Shown: positions 51,511 through 61,945 of the stretch, in pieces
How positions within the stretch are numbered: the first letter of the stretch is position 1
Layout of the letters: every line of letters starts with the position of its first letter
Program-made: the position numbers and the translations under genes
The notes under the pieces: generated by a model
Seen by the model: only the letters and a program-made list of their open reading frames with translations
Told to the model about the DNA's origin: nothing
Database searches by the model: none
From: Gautieria morchelliformis
Taxonomy: Eukaryota > Basidiomycota > Agaricomycetes > Gomphales > Gomphaceae
Direction of reading: 5' to 3'
Assembly: GCA_015179125.1 (NCBI GenBank)
Contig: WHVA01000316.1
Span: 1 to 64,000, forward strand
Length of the DNA: 64,000 bases

Positions 51511-52512
51511 CTAGCATGTCCACCAGAGCGTCCAGCTGTGCGTCCCCCCCTCACCCGCGCGCGAGCCGCAACACCTCCCAGGAAGACCCCAGCCAGCACC
51601 GCACGCTCTCCAGCACTCCGTCACCCACCCCATGTCCGCGCTATGCAGCTCCGCCATCCGCCACCTTACCACCGACTCACCTCCCCCCCACGAACCGTCA
51701 TGCTCCGGAAGTAGTACTCCTCCGCCCGCCCGTTCCCGTAGATCCACAGCCGGTGGGCGCCGACAGGCCAGGCCCGCCCTACTAGATGAAGAACCTGGCA
51801 TTCGTCAGCAACCCGGACACTTTGTGGATGTCGGAGTGAGGGCACGGGCAGCGGCGTGTGCGGCGCAGATAAAGCCACCATGTATGCAGGTAAAGACGCC
51901 GTGTGTGGGTGAGCGTACGGCGCCGAACCTCCACCTGGGCACATGCAGCGTGCCTATGAGGCGGAGCGTCGTGTGCGAACGCGGCGGACTTGTATTGCCT
52001 GTGTGCGAGCGGGCGTAAGCAGGAGGTACAACAAAGGTAACGAGTAGCAAGGTTTGGCTCATTTTTTGCACCCCTTTCGCACTGTGCTGTTGATTCAACC
52101 TGCTGTAGATCATCTGGTTTGTTATATCAGTGTCGTTGCTCGGAGTGTCGATCTTGGGCTGTAGTGCTGGATCTGAGGATGGAGGCAGAGAGGAAGAATT
52201 ATCGGTAGAGGGAGTGAGGTCACGTTCTATATTATTCTGAGATTGTTTGACTGCATTAGAGACTGAAATAGAGGAGATTAAGTACGCATACAGTCACTTT
52301 CGCATATCGACTTGGAAAAATCTTACAAGCGTTCAGCAATCCCAGGATGTCATCGTCATCAACTCCGGGGATACTAAAAGCCTTCCTCAGAGCTAATTAG
52401 AATACGTTATCGTCAGTAGACCGTAGGGTTACCATCCTAATATGCGCATTAGTGAGAACACGTACCAGAAGTCCATGAGAACACGCGGATCACTGAGCAT
52501 GGATAGATTCAT
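51511..52512 (-). CDS. Candidate multi-exon gene, unrecognised
   Basis: On the minus strand an ATG at 52512 opens MNLSMLSDPRVLMDFW. A splice to KAFSIPGVDDDDILGLLNA (about 52400-52340) and then to SNAVKQSQNNIERDLTPST (about 52265) keeps one frame with GT..AG borders. Farther left, GRAWPVGAHRLWIYGNGRAE (about 51790-51730) looks like a conserved domain, but I cannot fix the exon borders leading to it. No family recognised. A coherent short N-terminal exon series with an acidic start suggests a real gene; the 3' part is uncertain. Confidence 0.35.
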
Positions 52513-53113
52513 GATGTTATAAAGGTGTTATCGAGGGAAGCGGAGGAAAAGTGCTAGTGAGCAGTAGTAACGAAAGGGTTGAATGGTGGTGGTGGTAGTG
52601 GCGGAGAGAGATGCAAAACGTGTTTGTCGGAGCTTGAAAGGACTAATTTAATTTTCTTTAGCTGACTTCACGACAAAGCACCATGCCACTGCCGACCCAA
52701 ATGCAACAAACTTCTGGGTTCTAGACAACGATACAGACACTTGAAGGCACTCATGCAGAAGGTGCTTGGTGAAGAGGGTACTTAGCTCATCGGATCCCGA
52801 GCGCTGGCGAGCTCCCCGAATCCCGAGGTCGTGTCAGACATTCTAGGACACCCCAGCCGTTGCGCCTGGACCTGTGACCTGAAAATACGAACGAACTGTC
52901 TGGCTGTACCAACCAGCATCTAACGCACATAGACGCTCAACAACTCCCGTCTTGACTCTCACCATATGTTATAACCTGTGGAATAAGACTTACCTCACTG
53001 ATCGATACGTATGCTTCCCCTTCAGGTCCGAATGCGGTCCCGAGACCAGGCCCAGTTCCAAGTAAGATGGCGATGGTCTCGGGATTGCATTCGGACTCGC
53101 CGCCTGCCGCGAC

Positions 53114-53898
53114 ATGTCTCGAGTACGGCTTATGTCTACAACTTCCGAAAATCGAGGCTGCCATTTATACTGTGGCATAAACGTACAAAGAATCATCCTC
53201 TTGTCTTCTGACCCTTCACCCTCTCCTTTGCGACCCATAATGTTGACTTTCACCCACTTGAAGAATTCTATACGCTCTTGCCTCGCTAGGCTGAAGCTCC
53301 GTACCTCAGAGGCTACAGGCATCCCTATCCTGCCAGATACCAATACGAGACAGATGCCTGTCCTCGCCGACAGCTCAAAGTTCGTTCGAGCTCCAGCCCA
53401 CTCATATATTTCCCCCATCGAAGCGCCCCATACGTCTGGTGGGTTAGAAGAAGAATTCGACCCCACATCTGCCTCGTCTTTTGAGCAGTCCGAAAGAGAA
53501 GCACCCCTCTCGGATGCCAACTTATCGAGCAGCAGCATCGACACCATGTCACTAGCTCCGAACTTGAGATTGTTCCGTGGTAGTCATGTGCGTCACCCCT
53601 TGCATCCACAACTACCGTCCTAACCGCTTACCTACAGGATCTGTTCGGCTTCGACGTGTATATATCTCAGCACGGAAACCAGCATGAACCAGCCTCTCTC
53701 TTTCAGTTCCCCGCCGTGCCCCCATGGGACGAACTAGTAACTGCGTTGGCGACAAAGACGGGTCGCGAGGCCGACGGCATTGTCCTCTCCAGTAAAGTCT
53801 ACCCTCATATTGTGGACGACGAGCTCTCGTACGAAGCGTGGCTTACATGGTCCCGGGAAAGTGATGGGCCTTGCAGCACTGATCTGTGGCTCGATTGA
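53114..53898 (+). CDS. Hypothetical two-exon gene, about 244 aa
   Basis: Exon 53114-53587 joins 53638-53898 across a 50-nt intron (GTGCGT..CTACAG) in phase 0. The protein contains a Ser/Pro patch (LLSSDPSPSPLRPIMLTF), a long acidic stretch around EEEFDPTSASSFEQSE, and a C-terminal part with DLFGFDVYISQHG, FQFPAVPPWDELVTALATKT and KVYPHIVDDELSYEAWLTWS, which reads like a conserved domain. The true start may lie further left, since related-looking Pro-rich sequence precedes it (about 53010-53100). A second frame (53780 on) continues EQHLRLMK and can splice at about 53922 to a short last exon, so the annotated stop may reflect a frame change. Family not recognised. Confidence 0.45.
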
Positions 53899-54079
53899 AC
53901 AGCATCTTCGCCTTATGAAAGGTATGTTGTTGACACTGCGCAGTTTTAAGTTTGCGCAATATGGCTCGTCCCGTTAGCTAACCGCTCTTCATGATAGGAC
54001 ATCTGCACGTGGACATTCCCTTATCGAAGAAATATAAATCCGACGTTTCTTTGTATTTGATGATGGACTGTTGTGTTTC

Positions 54080-55233
54080 GTAATGCATTTTTCCCTCCAT
54101 CGGAAGATTTTATAATATGCTTCGTCACCTACATACCGTTTCGGTTTCGTATCTTATCTTTGCCTAGATTCGGATTTGTCGTCATGTATGACGTTGTATG
54201 CACGCACCCTCTCCAGTCTTTCTTGCGTCTGTATACGAACATTCAATATTCACGTCTTGTACTTATATATACGTTCCGATATATGATATATCTGCCCTAA
54301 TTTTCTGAAGGATGGAGATGCTCAAAATAAAGGAAGCACGAGTTTTTGCACTGCACTCGAGTCTTCCAGCTTCAAGCTTCAAGCTACAGTAATTCATAGT
54401 TTACATGTAATTGAAGCTAGCCGTGGCCCATGATAACCACATAAGAGAGTGCCAATGTAAGATCATCAGCTACGTAGTTCTTGAGCCTGAGCAAAATCCG
54501 GAATAGTTTTAGTAGGCAAGTTAATTCACCAATGTTGATAATAGAATCATTGCTTCAAGTACTCTTACAACTGCTGAAAGAGGCGGTCCTAAGCAGCCAG
54601 TGGCACTGGCAGCTCATCCATGATGTACAAGATGCTGGCTATCCACTTGAAGGATTCAGATCTGATTAGCTATGTTCCGAGTCTGTTGTCATGAGTTGAG
54701 TTTTCTATCGGTCTGGTGATTTCTGTAGTGACTTTACGCAGACCGCGCGCTTTCATCCTGTCAATCACGCTGCTCATGCATACCATAGTTTGCAGTACTG
54801 TGATGGGAAATCTATGGTCAACTGGCAGCGAGGACACCCGGTGTGGATCGTGGTACCTAGCTCGTCTCCCCTATGTAGCTCGGGAATGTTCTCGACAAGG
54901 CTGCACTATATGAATGGTGTAACATTCCAAGCTAGCCAGTGGTAAAAGCGGGCCTTTTGCTGCTAAATGAACATCACTAGTCGAGGGGAGATGATTGATC
55001 AATCACCCGTGACAGACTTCAACAAACGTGCTCCTCTCTTACGGTAAATGCGTATTAGTGACTGTGGTGTGCTCGGAGACTCGGCCCTCAGACCTCAGAC
55101 CTCAACCACTACGCAGTCCTCGACGGCGACGCCCTCTAGTGTGAAGTGTCAGCAGTCACTAGTCAGTTGTCACACGCTCAGGGTGACCGTGACCTCCCTC
55201 ATTCATGAGTCTTGCCTCTCATCACTCATCACG
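54080..55233. other. Intergenic, no gene recognised
   Basis: AT-rich in the left half. Short frames are unsupported. The last about 80 bp before 55234 are shared with the duplicate at 43735 and probably include the promoter of the CIR_N/LENG1-type gene. Confidence 0.45.
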
Positions 55234-56357
55234 ATGGGCAAGCTCAACATCGCACACCATAAGTCGTACCACCCCTACCGCCTCGACAACATCGAGCGCG
55301 TCCGGAAAGATGAGGAGGCTGCCAGACTGAAAGAGCAGGGCGAGGAGGGCCGGATGCGGATGGCGGTGCGTCAACAGCAGCAGGCATACTTAGTCCCGTA
55401 TCATACTTATGGTACCGCTTCTCTGGTCTGGGCGTAGGACTCGGAAGCGCGCTTGGACTTGCTGCGGGGACGCGCAGGCGACGCGAAGCGGTTGAAGCAG
55501 AAAGACTCGAAAGGCGAAGGCGAGGAGTCGCAGCAGCTGCCAGTGCCTGCGCTGACGACGATATCGACAACTGCGGGGCACATAAACCTCTTTGCGGATT
55601 TCGAGCAAGTATGCCTTCATCATACAAATGCGTTTTCCAAAAATTATTGATTATATATTGTGGGACTGTATGTAGCATGCGACATCCACTGCGTTGCTGC
55701 GCTCGCGAGAGGTAGCGGCAAAGGGGGTAAAGGCAGAAGACGAAAAGGGGTTCCGGCTGGCACCGTCTGCTCGAGACCTCAAACCGTGGTATGTAGATAA
55801 AGATGCGAATAACGAGGAAATGTCGATGGACAAGCGGTACGTGAGACAAGTTTATACTCTTTGCTAATGATTCACGAATATGTTGTAGACTGAAAGATCT
55901 CTCTTCGAAAATGACGGTCGACCCACTCACGTCTATCAAGTCGGAACTGTCACGCTCGTATCCATCACCTGGCACGCAATCGTCCTCGTTTACTTCTTCG
56001 CGGCGGGAGCGGATGCCGTCGAATACGACCGAAGCGAGAGTGCAGCGCGAGTCCTCCGAGCGGGCGCGGGCCATGGAGCTGATCAGGCGCAGGAAAAGAG
56101 AAAAGGAGCGCGAGGCACTCGGGATGGCGAATATGACGCCCAGCAGCGTCGGCGGAGACGACCTCGACCGGAATGCAGGATACGGAGATGTGTACAATCG
56201 GCAGGAAACGGAGGACGCGCATCGCAGACGCGAGCGAGGGTGGGGTCGCGATCGAGAACGGGAACGGGGGAGAGGGAGCTTCCAAGACCGACAAAGAGAC
56301 CGGGGTGGGGCAGGTAGTCGTGCGCGTTCGATTGACTCTCGAGACCGGAGATGGTGA
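55234..56357 (+). CDS. CIR_N-domain protein, LENG1-like, 310 aa, four exons
   Basis: Exons are 55234-55365, 55438-55608, 55676-55836 and 55889-56357, with introns of 72, 67 and 52 nt (GT..AG). The coding length is 933 nt, exactly 311 codons. The N-terminus MGKLNIAHHKSYHPYRLDNI followed by ERVRKDEEAARLKEQGEEGR is the CIR_N domain shared by LENG1, CWC25 and CBF1-interacting corepressor proteins. DSEARLDLLRGRAGDAKRLK (after intron 1), INLFADFEQ, and KPWYVDKD then LKDLSSKMTVDPL follow as in LENG1 homologues. The C-terminal third is an Arg/Glu/Asp-rich tail (RRRERGWGRDRERERGRG), typical of splicing-associated nuclear proteins. A decayed copy of its 5' part lies at 43735-44487. Function is probably pre-mRNA processing, by homology only. 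Confidence 0.9.
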
Positions 56358-56767
56358 ATGATGATATCATTATTGCACTTGTATTTTGTACCTATTTTGA
56401 CAAGCGCTGTTCTCTGTTGCACATGCACCGCGCCTGCATTGGAATTCCTGTTGGAGCGAGAGTACGTACGATGGTCAGTTCACGGGCCAATCATTGTATA
56501 TTAATTAGGCAGACAAAGTATAAAGGAGTACCCAGGGGATCGATGGATTATCACATGATACTCTCATCCCATATCCTGTAAAGACCTCCCTTCCATTCTC
56601 TCCAGGCCGAGTCCCTCTCAGCTATTCCCTGATCTGTGTCAGCGGGTGTCTGCGTCGTCGCATTATGAAGCCTCCGGCATCTCATGCTGAGGTGGCATTA
56701 AATAGTTCCGCGATGACCCGCTGCACGTCGGAGTGCATCGACTCCATCTCCATACATGCATGAATGA

Positions 56768-56850
56768 CCTCTTCTATCTGCCATCTTTCGTTTGCATAAT
56801 AGGTCCCCGTTTCCTTGTCTCCAGCTCCCACCCGCGCCATCTCCTGCCCT
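56768..56850 (-). repeat. Copy of the 17.4-18.0 kb dispersed repeat
   Basis: Reverse complement reads GATGGCGCGGGTGGGAGCTG, then AAGGAAACGGGGACCTATTA and AAAGATGGCAGATAGA, the same motifs and order as the copies at 17432-17990 but with the about 80-bp middle part missing. Confidence 0.8.
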
Positions 56851-57184
56851 GCCCGCTCTTGCCTCTGGCAGTGTTTGAACCCTTAGCTAGTTGCCTTCGC
56901 TCATCGATGAGTGCGAGACACGCAAAGCAAAAAAAAAAATGAGTGCTCCTTCTGCTTGGCAGCACTGACGGCAATCTTCGGAAATTTTTTCTCGTCTTAC
57001 AGTAATTGTCTGTTTTTGTTTGCTTGGCGTGTCTGGCCCAGTTTTCACGACACCCACTTTGCTTGCGGTGCTCTTATACTGGGCAACGCCCGCGGACTAT
57101 GGTGAGCCAATGCTTTGCTCGTCTCTAGACGCTTGGCGAACACTCAAGACATTACAGCCTCTGGATTCCCTCCTCTGCTTGTTT

Positions 57185-57285
57185 CAAGGAGAGCGAGGAG
57201 GAATCTCCAAGTATCTAAGAGGATATGCTCTTCTTGCGAGCATATCCTCCTAGCTACGTTGGAGATTCTTGCTCGCTCACCAGTA
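57185..57285. repeat. Imperfect foldback, about 40-bp arms
   Basis: GAGCGAGGAGGAATCTCCAA .. GGATATGCTC is inverted as GAGCATATCC .. TTGGAGATTCTTGCTCGCTC, with a 7-8 nt loop. Arms are roughly 80% matched. No gene nearby. Confidence 0.65.
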
Positions 57286-57289
57286 AAAA

Positions 57290-58360
57290 ACCGAAATACC
57301 CGAAAGCCCGAGCCTATTTTCATACACTTTGTAGCTCTGCATATTGGTGGCCGAGGGCTCTCACGAGCGCTCAGAGCTAGAGGTGCGTCAGCCATCCTAC
57401 ACAGCGCATTCTGGACCCCATAGCTGTAGTAGCCCGCTCCATAGTCTATGGCGCGGGGACCTCTGCCTATACTGTCCATGCAGGACTATCACCCTGTGCC
57501 TGCGGTCTCAAACCTAGTGTCTCGCCTCCGCTCTAGGTGAGTTCTCACGCCCTCTCAGACTCACATACAAGGCACTCATTCCTCTCCTGGCACTCACGCT
57601 GATATCACGCCGGAGCTACATGTCTTTGGCAAGCTGGGATGGCAAGATAACCTCTTCTTGTACGACACACGGGTTGAAATCGCATTTCGTTTCATTTTTT
57701 TTCTGAAATCGACACATATCCCTGGTGCGCGCTGCAGCTCAGATTATGGAACGAACATCGTACCCGGGGCGGCTAAACTCAGTCCGCACAGTCCCCACCT
57801 GTCACCACTCCCGCTGCTCATAGAAGATGTGTCTCCCGCCTCTCTCGTCCTTGCATCACTGAGCCTGGTCACGGTGGATCTACCTCCGATTCTGACTTTA
57901 CTTTTCACTCGACGCCACCTTCCGGCTCCGAGTCTCCTCCAGGGCTACCGATACGTTCTCCGCATCTCAAAGCAACGGTCTTATCCTGCCATTTCCTTGC
58001 CCTTCCTTCCCAAATAGTGTTGTGCGGCGTCCTGGCTGTCATGTTCGGCTTGAACGATCCCGGTGTGATTGTGTTTACCTGCGATATGGTCAGCGCGGTG
58101 TGGCCGTGAACGTGTGGACGTTGCCCTGATCTTGCAAGATCCCGTACCAGAGGCAGCGTCATATAACGTATCCACAGACCCAGCAACAGCGGAAAGCCGG
58201 TCGCGTCTATCACCTGCACCGCGCCACCACCATCAGTGAGCCTAGGTCATGTAAGTGAGAGTCATGTGATAGCCCGAGTTTTCAACAAAGCTCACTTATT
58301 AATTTCTTCCTTTCGACATCAATCACCACCGCTTCTTTCTCCACGTTGACCACTCATAAG
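57290..58360. other. No gene recognised
   Basis: Frames at 57658-58017 (plus) and 57905-58219 (minus) lack motifs. The minus frame begins MQVIDATGFPLLLG, which vaguely recalls fungal ubiquitin-like-domain proteins, but nothing else supports it. Confidence 0.35.
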
Positions 58361-58369
58361 GCCACGGTC

Positions 58370-58430
58370 CTGCCCGCGGCCCCACTAGACACGAACTCTG
58401 GGAGTTGGTGTCTACTGGGGCCGCGGGCAG
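58370..58430. repeat. GC-rich 23-bp hairpin
   Basis: CTGCCCGCGGCCCCACTAGA (58370 on) pairs with 58408-58430 with one mismatch and a 15-nt loop. Confidence 0.8.
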
Positions 58431-58579
58431 TCACCAGCGCGCATCTGGCCCTCACATCGTTCGCCGATCAGAACAGGCTAACATTGGTCGCCAATCCAAG
58501 ATGAACCTGACGAGACTTCGATCTAGCATTCTAGTCGACGATCCACCTGGGCTGCCGATACTATCTTGTTGTTTTCGGC

Positions 58580-58835
58580 ACTAATGGCCATTTCCCCCTT
58601 GAACAAGACATGGATCGCGTCCTGTGGGAGGCGTGGCAGCTCGCATTCACCGAGCACGACGTCGAGCTCGGCCCAACCCCTGAGGTCTTCACCTTGGGTA
58701 AGTCCTGTCAAACGCCTTCACCCCTGAGGTCCTCACTTGTCTGCGTAGACCAAACAGCGCGGGAGTCAGGTTCGCGGCGAGGTGAAGCGCAAGGCCCTAT
58801 GCATATTTCAACCCCATTCCCTTCCAACCCTGGTG
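58580..58835 (+). pseudogene. DUF6532-like fragment
   Basis: Plus-strand frame with WEAWQLAFTEHDVELGPTPE followed, after a 51-nt GTAAGT..GCGTAG intron, by KQRGSQVRGEVKRKAL in another phase. An L.PTPE..L motif followed by a RGSQ.RGE.K.KA block is the start of the DUF6532 domain, common in Agaricomycete hypothetical proteins. The remainder is missing: a repeat insertion and the XPF-like pseudogene follow. The phase mismatch suggests decay. Confidence 0.5.
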
Positions 58836-58862
58836 AGCACCCGAAAGACAGGTACATTTTTG

Positions 58863-59045
58863 TGTGACTGCAGCAGCGGATACATCCAGCTAAAACAGCC
58901 AAGCCTGTCGCAGCCTGGCTGGGCTGTATTTGCTGGATGCGGCGGCTTTAACCTCTCAGCTCCGCTCTCTATCTTGAGTCGTTCTCTATGGTCATATATC
59001 ATTCTTGGACGGCCTGCGGTGGGTCCGGTCTTTCCTCTTCAGGTC
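58863..59045. repeat. Inserted foldback repeat related to 17.2 kb
   Basis: The left part has inverted arms (CATCCAGCTAAAACAGCC .. GGCTGTATTTGCTGGATG). The right end (GGTGGGTCCGGTCTTTCCTC) is the inverse of the left flank of the hairpin cluster at 17207-17240. It separates the DUF6532-like fragment from the XPF-like pseudogene. Confidence 0.65.
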
Positions 59046-59063
59046 TATTGCCGTTGTTCTGAC

Positions 59064-61110
59064 GCTCCTCGCTCGCGGGCTCGGGTTGCGAAGGCTCATT
59101 TGTACGTTACTGAAAGTATTTGATTCCCCAAAGAGCCTCATATTGATCGGTGACGATGCCTCTAAATACGCGTGGAGGAATTGGGTGTCGCGGGCTGTAG
59201 GCAGCAGCTTTAAGAGTGGTGGGGTTTGAGATGCCTCGAAAAGCTCGGTGAGTGGTCTAGGTCTGCTAGGTCTCTGTATCTGTGCTGATTATCAGATTTT
59301 TTCAATACCGCGAATAGAATCCAATCACGTAGACAAGTACTGTACCGGAAAGCCGGACTTCTCCCGGATCCTCGCCGTGGATATGTTACTCTCAGACATT
59401 CCTATCAACATGATAACAGACACCATCGTCATGCATGCCGAGAAGTACGTATTTGGTAATGCCTAAATCTTGACATGCTGGACTCATTAAGACTAGAGTT
59501 ACAGCGTTGGACTCCACAGCCTTCATCACCGGATTGTATCGCGCCAAAAATCAAGCGGGCTTTTTGAAAGCATTTTCTGACCATCCCGAACACATCACAT
59601 CAGGGATGTCCCCTTTGCGGAATATATTAAAAGACCTCCAGGTCCGTATATTTTCTAGCATTTCTATATTCATCCCAAGCTTTGACCCTCCCCGCTGAAG
59701 ATTCGGACAGTGCATATATATCCACGGTGCGTTATATATATCCTTTGTCTTTGTAGACGTTCCGCACTTCCTCGCTTACGGATCAATATAATTTCCACGA
59801 GGAGATACAAAAGTCCTTAGAGCCACGGAAGGCAGATGATTACGAGCTCGCACAGCATATGTCCGAGTCCATGAGCGACATACATGAAGCCATCGTGAAC
59901 TGTATGAACGCAACACTCAATGAATTGAAGCACAGTAATACCACCGTAAGAATTGCCTTTCAGTCTCTATATAATGATAGCTTACTGCCACATGGCCAGC
60001 TCGACCTTGATGCACTCGACAAAAGGTTTGCCTACTTCCGCTCCTTCGACTCTATGGTGCGCCGTCAACTAGACCCCATCTGGCACAAAGTTGGAGCTCG
60101 CACGAAACGGCTTGTGAGTGACCTCAGCATGTTGCGCAACCTCCTGACTCAGTCCCTTACTCGCTGATACATTCTCGCAGCACGTTTTGATAAGATAATG
60201 GCACCGGGCGCGCCAGGTACCTCCTTGCTTATGACCCTCTTGCGTTCCATGCGTATCTGGAGACCATTGTGGCATCCAATAGCAGTGCTTCTAGTTCCAT
60301 TTATTCACAGGAGAATCAGTCGCTCTGGCTTACGATGGATGCCGCAAACACGATTTTTACCGTGGCGAAGAGGCGGTGTTACTTCAATATTCCTGTCTCG
60401 ACTACAGACCGTCATCACAGAGCCACGGAGGCAGAACAAGACGCCGGATGGGAGGTACTTGACGAGATCGAGGGCGTGGAGCAAAATGGCTAACGGCCGG
60501 CGTCGGAGAATAGAAATGAGGACAGGCCATGGTGGTTACCGGAAGATATCAGCCCCATTTTAGAGGAACCGCCGGAGTGTAACCTGCTAGCCATGATCCT
60601 GCACGAAATCGAGGAGGGGATCAACGATAAACAAGTATTATTCCGTGCGTGTGCCGCTCTCTCTAGCCACGCGTCTCACGTGATCTCACCTTATATCAGT
60701 GCAGCCAGGCTCAGACACGGTGCTCGTTATGAGCTCTTCGAACCGGACCTGCGCGTTGTTGCGAGAGTACCTGGACATGTTGGACCTGGATGCGCCGAAG
60801 GGCGAACAGGGCCGTCCCATGATGAAGCGGCGCTTGCGCGGTTACCTGGGCTGGAAGGCAGATCTACTCCACGTGAGCATTCAGAATCATGAAAATGCAA
60901 ATCATCCCAGTTTCAAGAGGGATGCCGCACCCATTCTTCAGGAACCCAGGGGATGCAGGCACGTCGTCGGGCGACGGAGTGCTAAGCGAGGCGATGAAGA
61001 AGAAGGACAGAGACAGACGCGACAGGGCCGCGAATCGGAGGAGAGTGCCAGGATGTGCCCCGCCTGGCAGCGCTCACTCTTCTTCTTCACAGCGGCCGAA
61101 GGAGTCTGAG
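59064..61110 (+). pseudogene. XPF/ERCC4 (Rad1-type) repair endonuclease, helicase-like part, decayed
   Basis: Blocks of the XPF protein occur in order: LLARGLGLRRLICTLLKVFD (about 59064), FSRILAVDMLLSDIPINMIT (about 59360), HAEK then, after an intron, STAFITGLYRAKNQAGFLKA and PEHITSGMSPLRNILKDLQ (to about 59640). Then come NFHEEIQKSLEPRKADDYEL, YFRSFDSMVRRQLDPIWHKV, AYDPLAFHAYLETIVASNS and DAANTIFTVAKRRCYFN (about 60337), LHEIEEGIND and GDGVLSEAMKKKDRDRRD (about 60973). In-frame stops (for example 60490-60492) and frame changes show decay. Both the first residues and the ERCC4 nuclease/HhH domains are missing; the 3' end abuts a tandem repeat. XPF with ERCC1 cuts 5' of DNA lesions in nucleotide excision repair. 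A functional copy should exist elsewhere. Confidence 0.88.
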
Positions 61111-61118
61111 CCAGTCGA

Positions 61119-61945
61119 CTATCTCTAGAGATTCTCGCTGTCAGGCTTGTCTGGCTTTGCTGTGGCTTCGCTAGGGCGGCTTATTTTTAGCGAAGCATCC
61201 ACGGCAGGTACCTGGGTTTAGCTAACTTAGCTAAACACAGGTACTAAACCCAGGTACCTGCCGTGGATGCTTCGCTCTGCTCTTATGCTCTGGGCTTCGA
61301 CTATCTCTAGAGTTCCCGCTGTCAGGCTTCTCCGGCTTTGCTGTGGCTTCGCTAGGGCGGCTTCTAACTTAGCTAAACCCAGGTACCTGCCGTGGATGCT
61401 TCGCTCTGCTCTTATGCTCTGGGCTTCGACTATCTCTAGAGTTCCCGCTGTCAGGCTTGTCCGGCTTTGCTGTGGCTTCGCTAGGGCAGCTTCTAACTTA
61501 GCTAAACCCAGGTACCTGCCGTGGATGCTTCGCTCTGCTCTTATGCTCTGGGCTTCGACTATCTCTAGAGGTTCCTGCTGTCAGGCTTGTCCGGCTTTGC
61601 TGTGGATGCTTCGCTCTGCTCTTATGCTCTGGGCTTCGGCTATCTCTAGAGGTTCTCGCTGTCAGGCTTGTCTGGCTTTGCTGTGGCTTCGCTAGGGCGG
61701 CTTAGCTAAACCCAGGTACCTGCCGTGGATGCTTCGCTCTGCTCTTATGCTCTGGGCTTTGACTATCTCTAGAGGTTCCCGCTGTCTGGCTTGTCTGGCT
61801 TTGCTGTGGCTTCGCTAGGGCGGCTTCTAACTTAGCTAAACCCAGGTACCTGCCGTGGATACTTCGCTCTGCTCTTATGCTCTGGGCTTCGACTATCTCT
61901 AGAGGTTCCCGCTGTCAGGATTGTCTGCCTTTGCCGTGGCTTCGG
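61119..61945. repeat. Tandem array, ~129-bp unit, about seven units
   Basis: Units start CTATCTCTAGAG at 61119, 61301, 61430, 61559, 61640, 61763 and 61893. Spacings are 182 (enlarged by a palindrome), 129, 129, 81 (internally deleted), 123 and 130. Each unit contains GCTGTCAGGCTT, CTTCGCTAGGGC, CCCAGGTACCTGCCGTGGAT and GCTCTTATGCTCTGGGCTT. As 129 is a multiple of three, the array gives a spurious 142-codon frame with a 43-residue repeat. The last unit fades at about 61945. Confidence 0.92.
61188..61280. repeat. 32-bp perfect inverted repeat in the first array unit
   Basis: AGCGAAGCATCCACGGCAGG onward (about 61188-61220) is inverted at about 61245-61277 (CCTGCCGTGGATGCTTCGCT), with TAGCTAACTTAGCTAAACAC between the arms. 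It is made from the same CCCAGGTACC core as the array units, one inverted. Confidence 0.85.

Noticed and set aside
52990-53547. 185-codon minus-strand frame opposite the hypothetical gene at 53114
   Set aside because: The plus strand joins two exons in phase and has better block structure. The minus frame seems a shadow, though I am not certain.
57905-58219. Minus-strand frame with MQVIDATGFP start as a ubiquitin-like-domain protein
   Set aside because: Only a few residues suggest it; the rest does not fit, and an overlapping plus frame is equally open.
61267-61695. 142-codon frame over the tandem array
   Set aside because: It is a product of the 129-bp period being divisible by three, with no independent sign of coding.
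61119-61945. Tandem array as CRISPR
   Set aside because: Repeats are contiguous with no unique spacers, the units are about 129 bp, and the genome is fungal.
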